Shown piece by piece: positions 13,460 to 22,605 of a stretch of DNA of 64,000 bases. A model generated the notes under the pieces. The model saw only the letters and a program-made list of their open reading frames with translations. It made no database searches and was not told where the DNA came from. The stretch is from Pyropia haitanensis (lineage: Eukaryota; Rhodophyta; Bangiophyceae; Bangiales; Bangiaceae): positions 3,565,631 to 3,629,630 of the forward strand of contig SDUX01000001.1 of the NCBI GenBank assembly GCA_008729055.1. Reading direction: 5' to 3'. Position numbers and translations under genes: made by a program. Numbering within the stretch: position 1 is the stretch's first letter; each line of letters starts with the position of its first letter.

Positions 13460-13552
13460 CGCCGCGGCGGGCTGGCGGCAGCACGGGGTGGGGGCGGCCA
13501 AAAAGGCGGGGGGGGGGGACCGCGCCACGACACCGCGTGGCGGCGGCGCCAT
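3899..13552 (-). CDS. TIC236: TIC236/TamB-family chloroplast envelope translocon protein (DUF490), very large, frame-broken
   Basis: TIC236 is the plant homologue of bacterial TamB; it is anchored in the inner envelope and its beta-rich body reaches TOC75, linking the outer and inner translocons. N to C on the minus strand: a likely start at 13552 (MAPPPRGVVA, transit-peptide-like); PLWERLLQLAAAA followed by an Ala-rich hydrophobic stretch (about 12880-12770), matching the anchor region of plant TIC236; PLTYRRLVRLLLLPTPGVRL (about 12715); many repeating beta-sheet blocks, for example YDLVGVVRPVSADALLDTF (about 10900), PLLSADADWTWDAAAGVF (about 10525-10470), GALSGTPAAAGILSGRLDAD (about 8560-8495) and GGRLSLTTGELRGHGVFAHA (about 7035-6975); then the DUF490 C-terminus YPYVLNITATGTVTVNGTA (about 5200-5145) and DGTLTFPSGEVAAL (about 5120-5085), a segment ending ARGRGALPEVLARVLAATV (about 4800-4740), and a stop near 3899. 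The span is about 9.7 kb against roughly 2,200 residues in Arabidopsis; the excess is Gly, Ala and Pro runs. Coding frame changes at many C/G runs, so no single open frame covers it. Introns cannot be excluded. Family assignment is good; exact ends are not. Confidence 0.75.
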
Positions 13553-13896
13553 GACCCGCCACACACCTCTGACGGCGGGTGGGGGACCAGAGGGGGGACC
13601 GCCCGACGGGAGGGGGGGGGGGGTGGAAGAGAGGGGGGGGGGGGGGGTATCCCGCCGGCAGAGAGACGAAAGGCGCCCCAGGCGCGGGGAGGGGGGGAAG
13701 GGGGGGGGGGGGGTGCGCGCGGCGGTGGTGGGCGTGGCGGCGGCGTCAGGTGCGCGGACGGCGGCGGCGGTGGCGCATGGCGCGGCGGCCGAGCCGCCGC
13801 CGACGGGCGCGCGGCCGCGGCGGCCGGCGGCGGCGGCGCGGTCGCGGCGGCCGGCGGGAGGACAAGCGCGGGGGGAGGCGGGTGCCACACGAGGCG

Positions 13897-13939
13897 GGAT
13901 AATACCAGCCTTGGGATTCTGGACGTCAGAACCCCAAGG
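13897..13939 (-). repeat. Hairpin plus CTGGTATTATCC terminus, copy 1
   Basis: Read on the minus strand, an imperfect hairpin (CCTTGGGG arm with its partner CCCAAGG, stem about 12 bp) is followed immediately by CTGGTATTATCC. The same 23-nt end, in opposite orientation, is at 19649-19671. The pair could mark the ends of an inserted element or two insertions of one family. Confidence 0.6.
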
Positions 13940-14700
13940 TCGCCTTGGGATTCTGGGAGGGGGTGGGAGGGGGTGGGGGGGGGGAATGGGAGGGTAAGTT
14001 TACCAATTATACTTCATATAACTTTTCTTCTTCATTTGAAACCAGAATTCATTTCGTAGGCTCCTTTCACTCATATCTGTCGTCGATGCTTTTTCCGTTG
14101 GCCACAGCCGCGCGTCTGACAGCGTTCGCTTCGACAGTGGCCCGTCTCGTGCCGCGTCCTTCGTACTGCCTGATTCCGCGAGTATGCCCTCGACACGCTG
14201 GCCACGGCCTGGCCCCTCGAGCCGGCCTTTGACACACTGGCCGCCGCCGGATCCCTCGACCTGGCCCTCGACACTCTGACCTCCGCCGGGGCCATGCAGG
14301 CGTCACCCGTCTAGTCTGACAGTTTTCCACGTGCTGGCCGTTTGACAATGGAGAGGGGTCACCCGTCTTGGCTGACAGAGCGTGGAGAGCCGCGATTTCT
14401 CCAGGCGTCTCCTGAGCAGCTTTGGGCCACAGGGTGTCACCAGAGCATGTAGTACGTAGTACCTGGGGATCTCAACCAACACGCATGTTGGGTTCGCTGA
14501 GACGCTCTGAGAGCGCTCGAGACTCGCGCGTCGAGGCTCCACAGCCGCTGGGCGCCCCGAGGCCAGCGACGCCATCAGCACACACGTGTGGCTCCTCACC
14601 TACTTGCAGTTACGTACACCGACCTGTACTGGGCACCTCCATTACTCTACCCTGCGGCGGCGCGTCCCTGTTCCCGCCACCGACGTCCCGCCAGCGGCAG
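13940..14700. other. Intergenic, lower GC, no gene recognised
   Basis: From a G-rich stretch at 13950-13985 the composition drops to near-even base use (about 13990-14450). Short open frames here have no recognisable domains. 14460-14640 carries a few TACGTA-type words but nothing I can assign. Confidence 0.4.
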
Positions 14701-14701
14701 C

Positions 14702-14703
<2 letters not shown>

Positions 14704-14758
<55 letters not shown>
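14704..14758 (+). repeat. Uninterrupted poly-C run of 55 nt
   Basis: Every base from 14704 to 14758 is C. It is the longest homopolymer in the window. The frames passing through it (poly-Pro on plus, poly-Gly on minus) are artefacts. Its true length is uncertain in any sequencing technology. Confidence 0.95.
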
Positions 14759-14759
<1 letters not shown>

Positions 14760-15830
14760 TCCCACCACCAGCACGCCGGCCGGCGCCGAGCGTGCGGCCG
14801 CCCCTGGCGGCCCCGCGCGCCCACACCGCCCGCCCCCGCCACGGGCAGCCACCCCGGCCCCCCATGCAGCGAGCTGCCCCCCCTGCTCCCCTGCCACGCG
14901 ATGCGCCCCCCGCCACCCCGGCCCACACCCGCCGCCACCGCGGCCGCCGCGGCTGCCGCGGCAGGCGGCCTCGGCCGCGGCCGCCGCCACCGCTGCCGCC
15001 GCCGCCCGCCGCCCCCGCTACCGCCGCCGCTGCCCACCGCCGCCGCCGCCGCCGCCCGCCGCCCGCCGCCGCCTGCGGCCCCCGCGCCCTCAAGGGTTGC
15101 CCACCGTTGCCGCCGCCGCCGACGCCGCCGCCGCCGCCTCTGCCCCTGCCGCTGCGGGCTGCTGCCGCCCCGGCTGCCGCTGCCGCCGCCGCCGTTGCTG
15201 CCGGCCGCCGGCCGCCTGCCTGGCCGGCCGCCGGCCGCCTGCCGCCCGGGCGGCCGCGGTGGCCGCCGCCCCTGCGTCCCCCGCCGCCGCATCCGCCGGT
15301 TGGCTGCCGTCGCGGCTGCGGCTGCCACCACCGCCGCCGCCACCGGTCGCCACCCTGGCCGGGGGCGGCCGCCCCCGCCGGCCGGCCGCCGGTCCGGCCC
15401 CCGGCCGCCGCCGCTGCCGCCGGCTACCGCCGCCGGCGTGCTGCCGCCGCTGGCGGGCTGCCGCCGCCGGCCGCCTGCCTGGCCGGCCGCCGGCCGCCTG
15501 CCGCCCGGGCTGCCGCCCCGGCCGCCGCCCCCGCCGCCGCCGCCCCCACCGGGTTGCTGCCGCCCTGCTGCCGCTGCCGCCGCCGCCTTTGCTGCCGGCC
15601 GCCGCCAGCAGGCTGCCGCCGCCTGCGTTTTGCCGCCAATCGCGGGCTACCTTTGTCGGCCAGCTGTCCGGCCGGCCGCTGGCCGGCTGCCGCCCCGGCC
15701 GCTCTCACCATCGCCGCCGCCCCTGCCGGTTGGCTACCGCTCCGGCTGCCGCTGCCGCCTCTGCTGTCGCTGCCGGCCGCCGCCGATCCGCTTGCCACGG
15801 CAGCGCCGGCAGTGCAAGAAAGTGCCTCCC
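14760..15830. repeat. Degenerate CCG/CTG-rich satellite
   Basis: A kilobase made largely of GCCGCC, CTGCCG and CCGGCC words. A block containing CGCCTGCCTGGCCGGCCGCC is repeated at about 15228 and 15471, and GTTGGCTGCCGT/GTTGCTGCCGCC/GTTGGCTACCGC words recur at about 15298, 15551 and 15729, pointing to degenerate units of roughly 180-250 bp. Open frames on both strands are Pro/Ala or Gly/Arg only and are not considered genes. Confidence 0.65.
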
Positions 15831-16180
15831 GTCTGCTTCTTTGTCATCCGCTGTGCAGTATGGGCCTGGATATAGAGTGCATGAGAGACCCACCGTGGGA
15901 AGAAATAGTCTTATCTGGGTAAAACGATCATGCTGAATCTATTGGTGCACACATCGGGCGTCGTGCACCCGTACGGCGGACAGGACAGTCGAGAGGCTGG
16001 GTGGAAGAAGCGCTTTAGGCGCCCGCTCCGAGCTTTTTTGAGCGTAATGGGTCAACTCTGTTTAGTTAACGCTGAGGGCAGAGGTATCCGTTGGCCATCG
16101 TCCCGTAAAAATGCAAAGAAAGCACTCTGCAGTTCACTCATTCGTGACTGACTGACTGCTGATACGGTGGTATGCACTGT

Positions 16181-16810
16181 AGCGCAGCTGGATGAGCCCA
16201 CAGCGCCGTTGAAAGTGCAAAAAGCTGCGGAGGTAGCTGAATACACTGTATAGATCTGATAGATGTAGTTTTTGAAGGATGAGAGCACTGTGGGGCGCTA
16301 GACGGCCTGTCGCGGCTACCTGTCCAGAATGGACTTTTGGGGGCCCATATGACCTGCTTCCCGATGTTTGCGACATTTTCTGAGCACATATTCGTGCTCA
16401 GCGTCATCGACTTAGTCTGGCGGGAACAGCTTGAGAAGATTTTGCTTCATTTTCTGAAACGCGTCGTAGCGGTGTGTGACGCCTTGCACCGAAGTGTGCG
16501 CAGGGCACTTCACCACGTGCAACAAGAGTCAGGGACCACTTCACCAACTTTTCTGAAGCATGCTCAATCGACTAAATCGAGGTCGCTGAGCACGGTCATG
16601 TGCTCAGAAGGTTTCGCAAACGACGGGAAGTGGGTCATACAGACCCCCAAAGTGGCCATTCTGGACAGGTAGCCTCGACAGGCCGTCCAACGCCCCACAG
16701 TACTCTCACGCACAAAAAGATACAATTATGAGATCCCAACAGTACAGCAGACATCCTCCGCAACCTTTTTTGTTCTCATCGGCGCTGTGGGCGCGTCCAG
16801 CAGTGCGACA
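16181..16810. repeat. Large imperfect palindrome (about 300-bp arms) in AT-richer DNA
   Basis: The left arm (16181 to about 16490) is matched by the reverse complement of the right arm (about 16511-16810). Shared words, left versus right as reverse complement, include GCCCACAGCGCCG, GCACTGTGGGGCG/GTACTGTGGGGCG, GACGGCCTGTCG, GGCTACCTGTCCAGAATGG, TTTGGGGG, TGAGCACAT and GTGCTCAGCG, with mismatches and small indels throughout (roughly three quarters identical by eye). The centre is a tight hairpin with arms GAAGTG and CACTTC at 16491-16511. It has no coding signature. It fits a fold-back or MITE-type element, or an inverted duplication. Confidence 0.75.
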
Positions 16811-17770
16811 TGTCCCAAGGCGCCTCCTTCTGCACGGGTTCAGCAATGTGCGGACCCCGGCATGCCATCCAACCACTTTGAGCAATTGTATGCCACCAGG
16901 TACTCATAAACTCATTGTCTGTGCAAAAAACGAGGACCATGGAGCACTGAACAGCTCTGAGAGGCGGGGAATTTATAGCGTGAAGCGCTTGCCACACCCG
17001 GTTACAGGCTTGTTCTGCCCCCTATGTTGGTGCAGAGCAATAAAAAGATACATCAATAGTCGCAGCGTCATCAGTTTACTCGGGAATGACGGATCTATCC
17101 AGCTCCGCGGGACCTATGTACTCCACGTGCACGTACATACCGAGCAACAGGTCACACCATGACGGACAGGCGGCGCTTGTCAGCGCTATTCACTATAAAA
17201 AAATACGCAGGCTGGTGGAGCGTGGACCATTGGGGACGCCAAAAGGTCACAACTGACGGCGTTTCACCGTCACTAGCGCGCCCGAGCGGCGGAACCAGTG
17301 GTGAGAGGGTGATGCACTTCGGCCCTCCATGAAACCGTTCTGGTCGCTGCCGTGACAGACGTGTGTGCGGGCGCGCTCTCAACACTGATAGGAGTCGGAG
17401 ACAAGGCATGCATATCCACCAAGTCTGCTCGGAGAGCGGATAACGGCGAAGCGGGCGACCGGGGCGGGGAGGAGGGGGGCGTCAGACGCCGGCGCTTCAG
17501 TCTTCGGCGTTGGCAGTCGCAAGTCGCTGACCAGGATGGGTTCAGAGTCAAATATGGTAATCCCACCTCCGGAAACAATTGATTCAGTACTACAATCTTC
17601 ATCTCGCCCAGTTCAGATTGTGCAACAGCCTATCAGGTTGGACGAATTGGACATCTGATTCGCCAGATAGGCCAGGAGATGTGAGTCAAGTCGGATGTGT
17701 ATGTACTGTTGACCTCCGTGGAATAATCGCTTGGATTGTAAATACAATCAAATATCCCTGCCTGCCATGT
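16811..17770. other. Intergenic, no gene recognised
   Basis: Moderate GC, with short open frames on both strands and no recognisable domain. Possibly part of the same repeat-rich insertion as the neighbouring palindrome. Confidence 0.35.
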
Positions 17771-18514
17771 GAGTAGCTGGTCGCCACAGTCGTCTTGCTG
17801 CCCGGCCGCCTCAACCAGCGTCAGGGGAGGCGGCTCGCCGCGGCGCGGGCGCCAGCCTGCCGCGGTCGCGTCAGGGGGGAGACCGCAGTGCGCGGCGGCG
17901 GCGTCAGCCCCCCCCACCGGCCGGGGCAGTGGCGGTGGAGTGCCGCCGAGGCCACTTCCCCCCAAGCACCAGCCGCAGCCATTGCCGCCCCCGGCGGCCG
18001 CCGCTGCCGCGGCCGCCCCGCGGCCGCCGTGGCCGCCCCCACCCCGCCAGCCGCCGCGGCCGCCCCCCCCCGCCAGCCGCCGTGGCCACCCTTTCTCGGC
18101 AGCCCCCGCGGACGCGGCCGCCCCCCGACGCCCCCCGACGCCCCCCGGCGCGGCCGTTTCCCCCGGCGGCTGCCACCCCCAGGGGGCTGCCTCCCCCCGG
18201 CGGCCGCCACCGCCCGCGGCAATCACGGTCGCCACCCCCCAGAGGCCACGCCAGCCGCCCCCCCCCGGCGGCCACCACGGCCCCCCCTCCCCGCCGCCCC
18301 TCGACGGCCCCCGCAGTCCCCCGCCGCCCGTTGCCACGGACGCCGTCCCTACCCCGGCGGTCGCCACGCCCCCCGCCGGCACGCGACGCTGCGGCGGGTG
18401 CCGGACGACGGGGACTGGGCGCCGGGGGCCGGGGGCCGGATGCCGGGGCACAGGCGGCCGGGGCCGCGGGCCGGGCAGCGGCGGGGGCCGGAGGGCAGAA
18501 GCGGGGTGCCGAGC

Positions 18515-19160
18515 GGCGGCGGGCGGCGGGCGGCGGGCGGCGGGCGGCGGCGGGCGGCGGGCGGCGGTGGGCGCCGCGCGGCGGGTGCCGGGCGGCGGCG
18601 GGCGGCGGGCGGCGGCGGGCGGCGGGCGGCGGGGGCCGGGTGCCGGGCGGCGGCGGGCGCCGCGCGGCGGGGGCCGGGTGCCGGGCGGCGGCGGGCAGCG
18701 GGCGGCGGCGGGCGCCGCGCGGCGGGCGGCGGCGGGCGCCGCGCGGCGGGCGGCGGGCGGCGGGGGCCGGGTGCCGGGCGGCGGCGGGCGGCGGGCGGCG
18801 GGGGCCGGGTGCCGGGCGGCGGCGGGCGCCGCGCGGCGGGGGCCGGGTGCCGGGCGGCGGCGGGCAGCGGGCGGCGGCGGGCGGCGGGCGGCGGGGGCCG
18901 GGTGCCGGGCGGCGGCGGGCGCCGCGCGGCGGGGGCCGGGTGCCGGGCGGCGGCGGGCAGCGGGCGGCGGCGGGCGCCGCGCGGCGGGCGCCGCGCGGCG
19001 GGCGCCGGGTGCCGGGCGGCGGCGGGCAGCGGGCGGCGGCGGGCGCCGCGCGGCGGGCGGCGGCGGGCGGCGGCGGGCGCCGCGCGGCGGGCGGCGGGCA
19101 GCGGGGGCCGGGTGCCGGGCGGCGGCGGGCGCCGCGCGGCCGGGGGGCCCGGCGGCAGAA
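18515..19160 (+). repeat. Almost A/T-free G-rich minisatellite
   Basis: Built from GCGGGCGGC, GGGGGCCGGGTGCCGGGC and GCGCCGCGCGGC modules arranged in recurring blocks of roughly 38 bp and multiples. The only non-G/C bases are occasional T in GGGTGCC and A in GGGCAGC variants. The plus strand is G-rich and carries many closely spaced GGG tracts. All six frames are open in parts, giving false long frames of Ala/Gly/Arg or Pro/Arg. Confidence 0.85.
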
Positions 19161-19648
19161 GCCGGGGGCCGGGCAGCGCAGACCGCAATGAGAGGGGGGG
19201 CAGCCAGCGCGGTGCCGCACACCCACGCTGGCACCGTGCGTGGGGGTAGGGCACGCGTCATGCGGCACGCGCACGCGGCCGGGCACGCGCCATGGCACGT
19301 GCCTAGGGCAGCCGCTGTCAGACGTGATGCTGCACTGCTGACTGGCACGGGGCCGTTTTACAGTGACGTCGCGCGAGCGCGACGGTGGCCAGCGCGACGG
19401 GCGCAGCCGTGGTGCGCGAGTGCGGCTCGCAGCGGATTGCGCTACCGAAGTGTACGGAAAAGAGAGGCTCCAGAGTTCTGTGCAAAAAATAGTATGGGCT
19501 GCAATGAGGACGCTGCTGCCGCTGCCAGTCCATGGATTTGAAGTCCATGCCGGGAAGTCCACCAGGTCCCCCCAGGGGGGCTCACGGGCCCCCCACACGC
19601 ACCCCTTGAATGCAGCGCCTGGCGGGGGGTTGGGATTCTGGACCTTGG

Positions 19649-19671
19649 GAATCCCAAGGCTGGTATTATCC
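19649..19671 (+). repeat. Hairpin plus CTGGTATTATCC terminus, copy 2
   Basis: CCTTGGGA-ATCCCAAGG (hairpin at 19643-19659) is followed directly by CTGGTATTATCC. The 23 nt 19649-19671 are the exact reverse complement of 13897-13919. Sequence similarity stops after TATTATCC in both copies. Confidence 0.6.
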
Positions 19672-20059
19672 TTCTTGGCCACACGCGCGCCGCGCCCCTC
19701 GCGAGGCGCGGTGCTCCGCCACCAAAAGCGCCTCCCCGAGCAAACCCGCTCGCGTCGGGGGATCCGCACAAGTCCACCGCTGTGTTCATCGGGGTACTTT
19801 TTATTTCGTGGTGATTGTCCATCGAATTCTGCATGTTTCCAAGCGCTTCGATGCCCACACACGTGGCCACTGCCGCTACGTACTGTGCTGCAGACTTGTT
19901 TTTTGCACCAAGGTTCCCTACCAAGCGAGCCCGCGAGATTCTAGCTGGTGCGGCACCGCGCGGCGAGGCGGTCCGGCAGGCCCGAGCCCTCCACGGGCCC
20001 GTCGACGTGGCCGCCGTGGCGCGCCGCCGTGGCGACGCCGCCCGCGGCGGGGGCGGCCT

Positions 20060-20090
20060 GCGCAGTGCTACCAAACCCGTGGACCCCTGG
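20060..20090 (+). repeat. 31-nt terminal-like inverted repeat, left copy
   Basis: Begins GCGCAGTGCTACC and ends GGACCCCTGG. It is perfectly complementary to 21760-21790, 1.7 kb away. A degenerate relative occurs as facing copies at about 27978-28000 and 28023-28045. Confidence 0.75.
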
Positions 20091-21089
20091 AGAACAAAAT
20101 TTGGCCGGAATCGGGCGTGCGCGGGCGTGCAGCGGCGTGCAAACCCCCCTCTACGGTATCGCAGAGGCCGATTTTTCCAACACCTGCCCTATAGCGCCGC
20201 TCAGTCGTCCGTGCACGGGCTCCGGTGCACTTTTTTTCCACCCATACATGGAGGGCGTACTGGAGCTCGTGATGGACCTCGACCATATCACCGGAGGGCG
20301 TGCACGTCGTTCCCCGCCGAACGACAAATCGCAGTGCACGCGGACGCCTGTAACTCGTGCCGCCGATGCACAAGTTATTCTGGAGTCGTGCAGGCGATGC
20401 ACGAGTTCCGCACGCGGCCCAGCCGAGGATCGTGCAACGCGTGCGTAAGTCGGTCACATTTAACCCGGAATGATGCACGGTTTCGCGACATTGCGTCGCC
20501 ATGTGAGCAGGCCTTCCAGAAACTACTGGGTACACCCGACCAGAGAGCCCTTCATTCCGCGCTGTTTGTCCGACGTGATGGACTGACTCGATCCTAAGAC
20601 CATCAGATGGCCCACGCAGGAAGCCCATTGCACGGCGGTTGCCCAATCAGCAAGGACGTTACGGCCTCACACAGTCATACCCTCCCATTTCCAAAATCTG
20701 TTGTGACCTGATACCAAAACGCAAGTCGACCCAACAAGTGAAGGCACTCCCCTCCACCCGCACCACACGCACACCTCGTGTAGCAAACTGACTGGGCGCG
20801 GAAGTCACCGGCACCTGCGTTGCCGTTGCAGCCGACCCACCAATGAAGGCCCAACCGCCGCGACCCGTCTCTGTCTGAGCGACCGCCCGACACCGCCCGT
20901 GCTCGTTACACGACCACGACCCTACCGCGACAAGAAGGCATCGAGTCGCAAGCATCTCCCCCATCAAAAAGATCCCCACAAGGCGGCAGTTTTGTAGATG
21001 ACGCAGACCCACCCCCTCGGCGCCCCTCCCCTGCCCCCGGCGGCTTTCTGCTGTCAATGGCTACGTGACGGCCAGCGTCTCCCTCACGA

Positions 21090-21365
21090 GTACATGTCGC
21101 GCCCGACGGTGGAGCGACAGCACCTGGCCGCCGGTGCCGCCTCCTCCGACGTCTTTCCGACGAAGTGACGCCGCCGCCGCTCTCCCCCGTGACGACGGCA
21201 CGGCAGATGCCGGCGACCAGTGCCGCCCCCACAGGTCTCTTCTTCACGGCGGGGTCGACCTCCCTGCCGTCCCCTGCGACGACGGCGCGGCAGCTGCCGG
21301 CGGCCGGTGCCGCCCCCACCGGTCCCCCCTTCGTGGCGGGGTCGGGGCCCCCGCCGCACCCCCGA
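21090..21365 (+). repeat. Three imperfect tandem units of about 86 bp
   Basis: Units begin near 21099, 21186 and 21271. Units two and three share GACGACGGC, CGGCAG, TGCCGGC, TGCCGCCCCCAC and GGCGGGGTCG in order; unit one is more diverged. The array lies inside the interval bounded by the 31-nt inverted repeats. Confidence 0.5.
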
Positions 21366-21759
21366 CGGCGGAGCGGCAGCTACCAGCGGCTGGTATGAGG
21401 CACCCATTTTTGACGAATGTGAGCGTACAATGAAGTGTATATATCTGGCGAAGCTGGTGCTGTCGGAGACCTTGGCAATAAATGCAACTCAAGTGCAGCG
21501 GGGTCGCAGTACAGCTTCAGAAGACTTGGGCTGTGGCTGGCCCAAGTCGCAGTGTGCCTTTCGAGGGCTTGGCCCACACTAGACCGAAAATGCTCAGGCA
21601 ATGCCGAATTGAGGCACGCCGCTGCACGAGGAGGAGCAGCCTCCTGCACGCCCCCTCACGTCGGCGGCACGCGGCGCTCACGAAGGCTGACACGCCTCGC
21701 GTGCCGCACATGCACAACTTCGGGCCGGAGTCGTGCTGATTTCACGTCCCGCACGCTCG

Positions 21760-21790
21760 CCAGGGGTCCACGGGTTTGGTAGCACTGCGC
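21760..21790 (-). repeat. 31-nt terminal-like inverted repeat, right copy
   Basis: Exact reverse complement of 20060-20090. No obvious target-site duplication was seen on the outer sides, and the enclosed 1.7 kb has no recognisable transposase. Confidence 0.75.
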
Positions 21791-22605
21791 TGCGGTGCCC
21801 GCCGCCCCCCCCCGCGCACGCGGACGCCCCTCCGACGCGGCGGCCCGTTGCGGCCCGAGCGCACCGTTGGGGCGGCCGCCCCCGTTTGGCCCCGCCGACC
21901 CCGCGCCGCGCCGCCGCTCCGCCGCCCGCCACGCCGGCTGGGGGCGCGCGCTGGCAGCCACACCGGCCGCCACCCGCCGGGCGTGGACGACGGCCGCCGC
22001 CCGCGTGGTGGCGGGGGGGGGGCGCCCGCACGCTGCGGGCCGTGGGCGGCGCGCCCGCGCGGGGGAGGGGTGGGGGGGGGGGGGGGGGTTGGGCTGGCGG
22101 CGGGGGGGTGGGCGGCGGCGGTGGTGGTGGTGGCAACGGCGGCGGCGACGGCAGCGTCGGCGGTGGCGGTGGAGGCGGCGGCGGTGAGGGGTGGTGCGGC
22201 CGTCAAGACGACGGGAAGGGGGTCGATGGAGAACGGGCGGGGCGGGGTGGTGGCACCGCAGGGGATGCGGTGGGGGGCGCCGCCGACGTGGCCGCGCGCG
22301 TGCTGGCTGGTGACCCGGGGGGGTTTGGCGTCTGGCGCTGCGTGCTGGTGACAAGGGGGGACCTGCGGGGGGCGACAGAGGCTGTTTGTAGGCGTGCAAC
22401 GGGATGACCTCAACGGGGCGCCTCTGCCTCACGGGCGTCTCCCCACTCGAAGCGGCGGCAGCTGCCGTCTGCTGGCGCTCGGTGACGAGCTCGTGGTCGG
22501 CAACCAGATGGAATAGCTCCCAACAAGGGCCCCACGGCAAGGGCCCCGCGCGAATATATTCCACACCCGCAGGTGTGCTCACCCTATGTTCAGCACGCGT
22601 CCCAG
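21791..22605. other. GC-rich non-coding or unresolved stretch
   Basis: G-rich plus strand with runs at 22011-22022 and 22071-22089 and GGCGGT/GGTGGT repeats. Gly/Ala frames occur on plus and Pro/His frames on minus. It contains the 3' flank of the gene that ends at 22606. Confidence 0.35.

Noticed and set aside
14586..15936. Three overlapping plus-strand frames that look like a proline-rich protein
   Set aside because: All three frames are open over GC satellite and a 55-nt poly-C run; no conserved segment or signal peptide.
17633..19348. Long open frames of Pro/Arg/Ala on both strands
   Set aside because: They come from a minisatellite with almost no A or T, so stop codons are absent by composition in every frame.
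19531..19549. tRNA anticodon-arm look-alike (loop TTTGAAG on plus, CTTCAAA on minus, as in tRNA-Ser UGA or tRNA-Sec)
   Set aside because: No T-arm (GTTC-type) or acceptor stem can be folded around it on either strand.
19643..19671. Rolling-circle virus-type origin (hairpin with a TATTAT nonamer)
   Set aside because: The TATTATCC lies outside the hairpin loop and no Rep gene is nearby.
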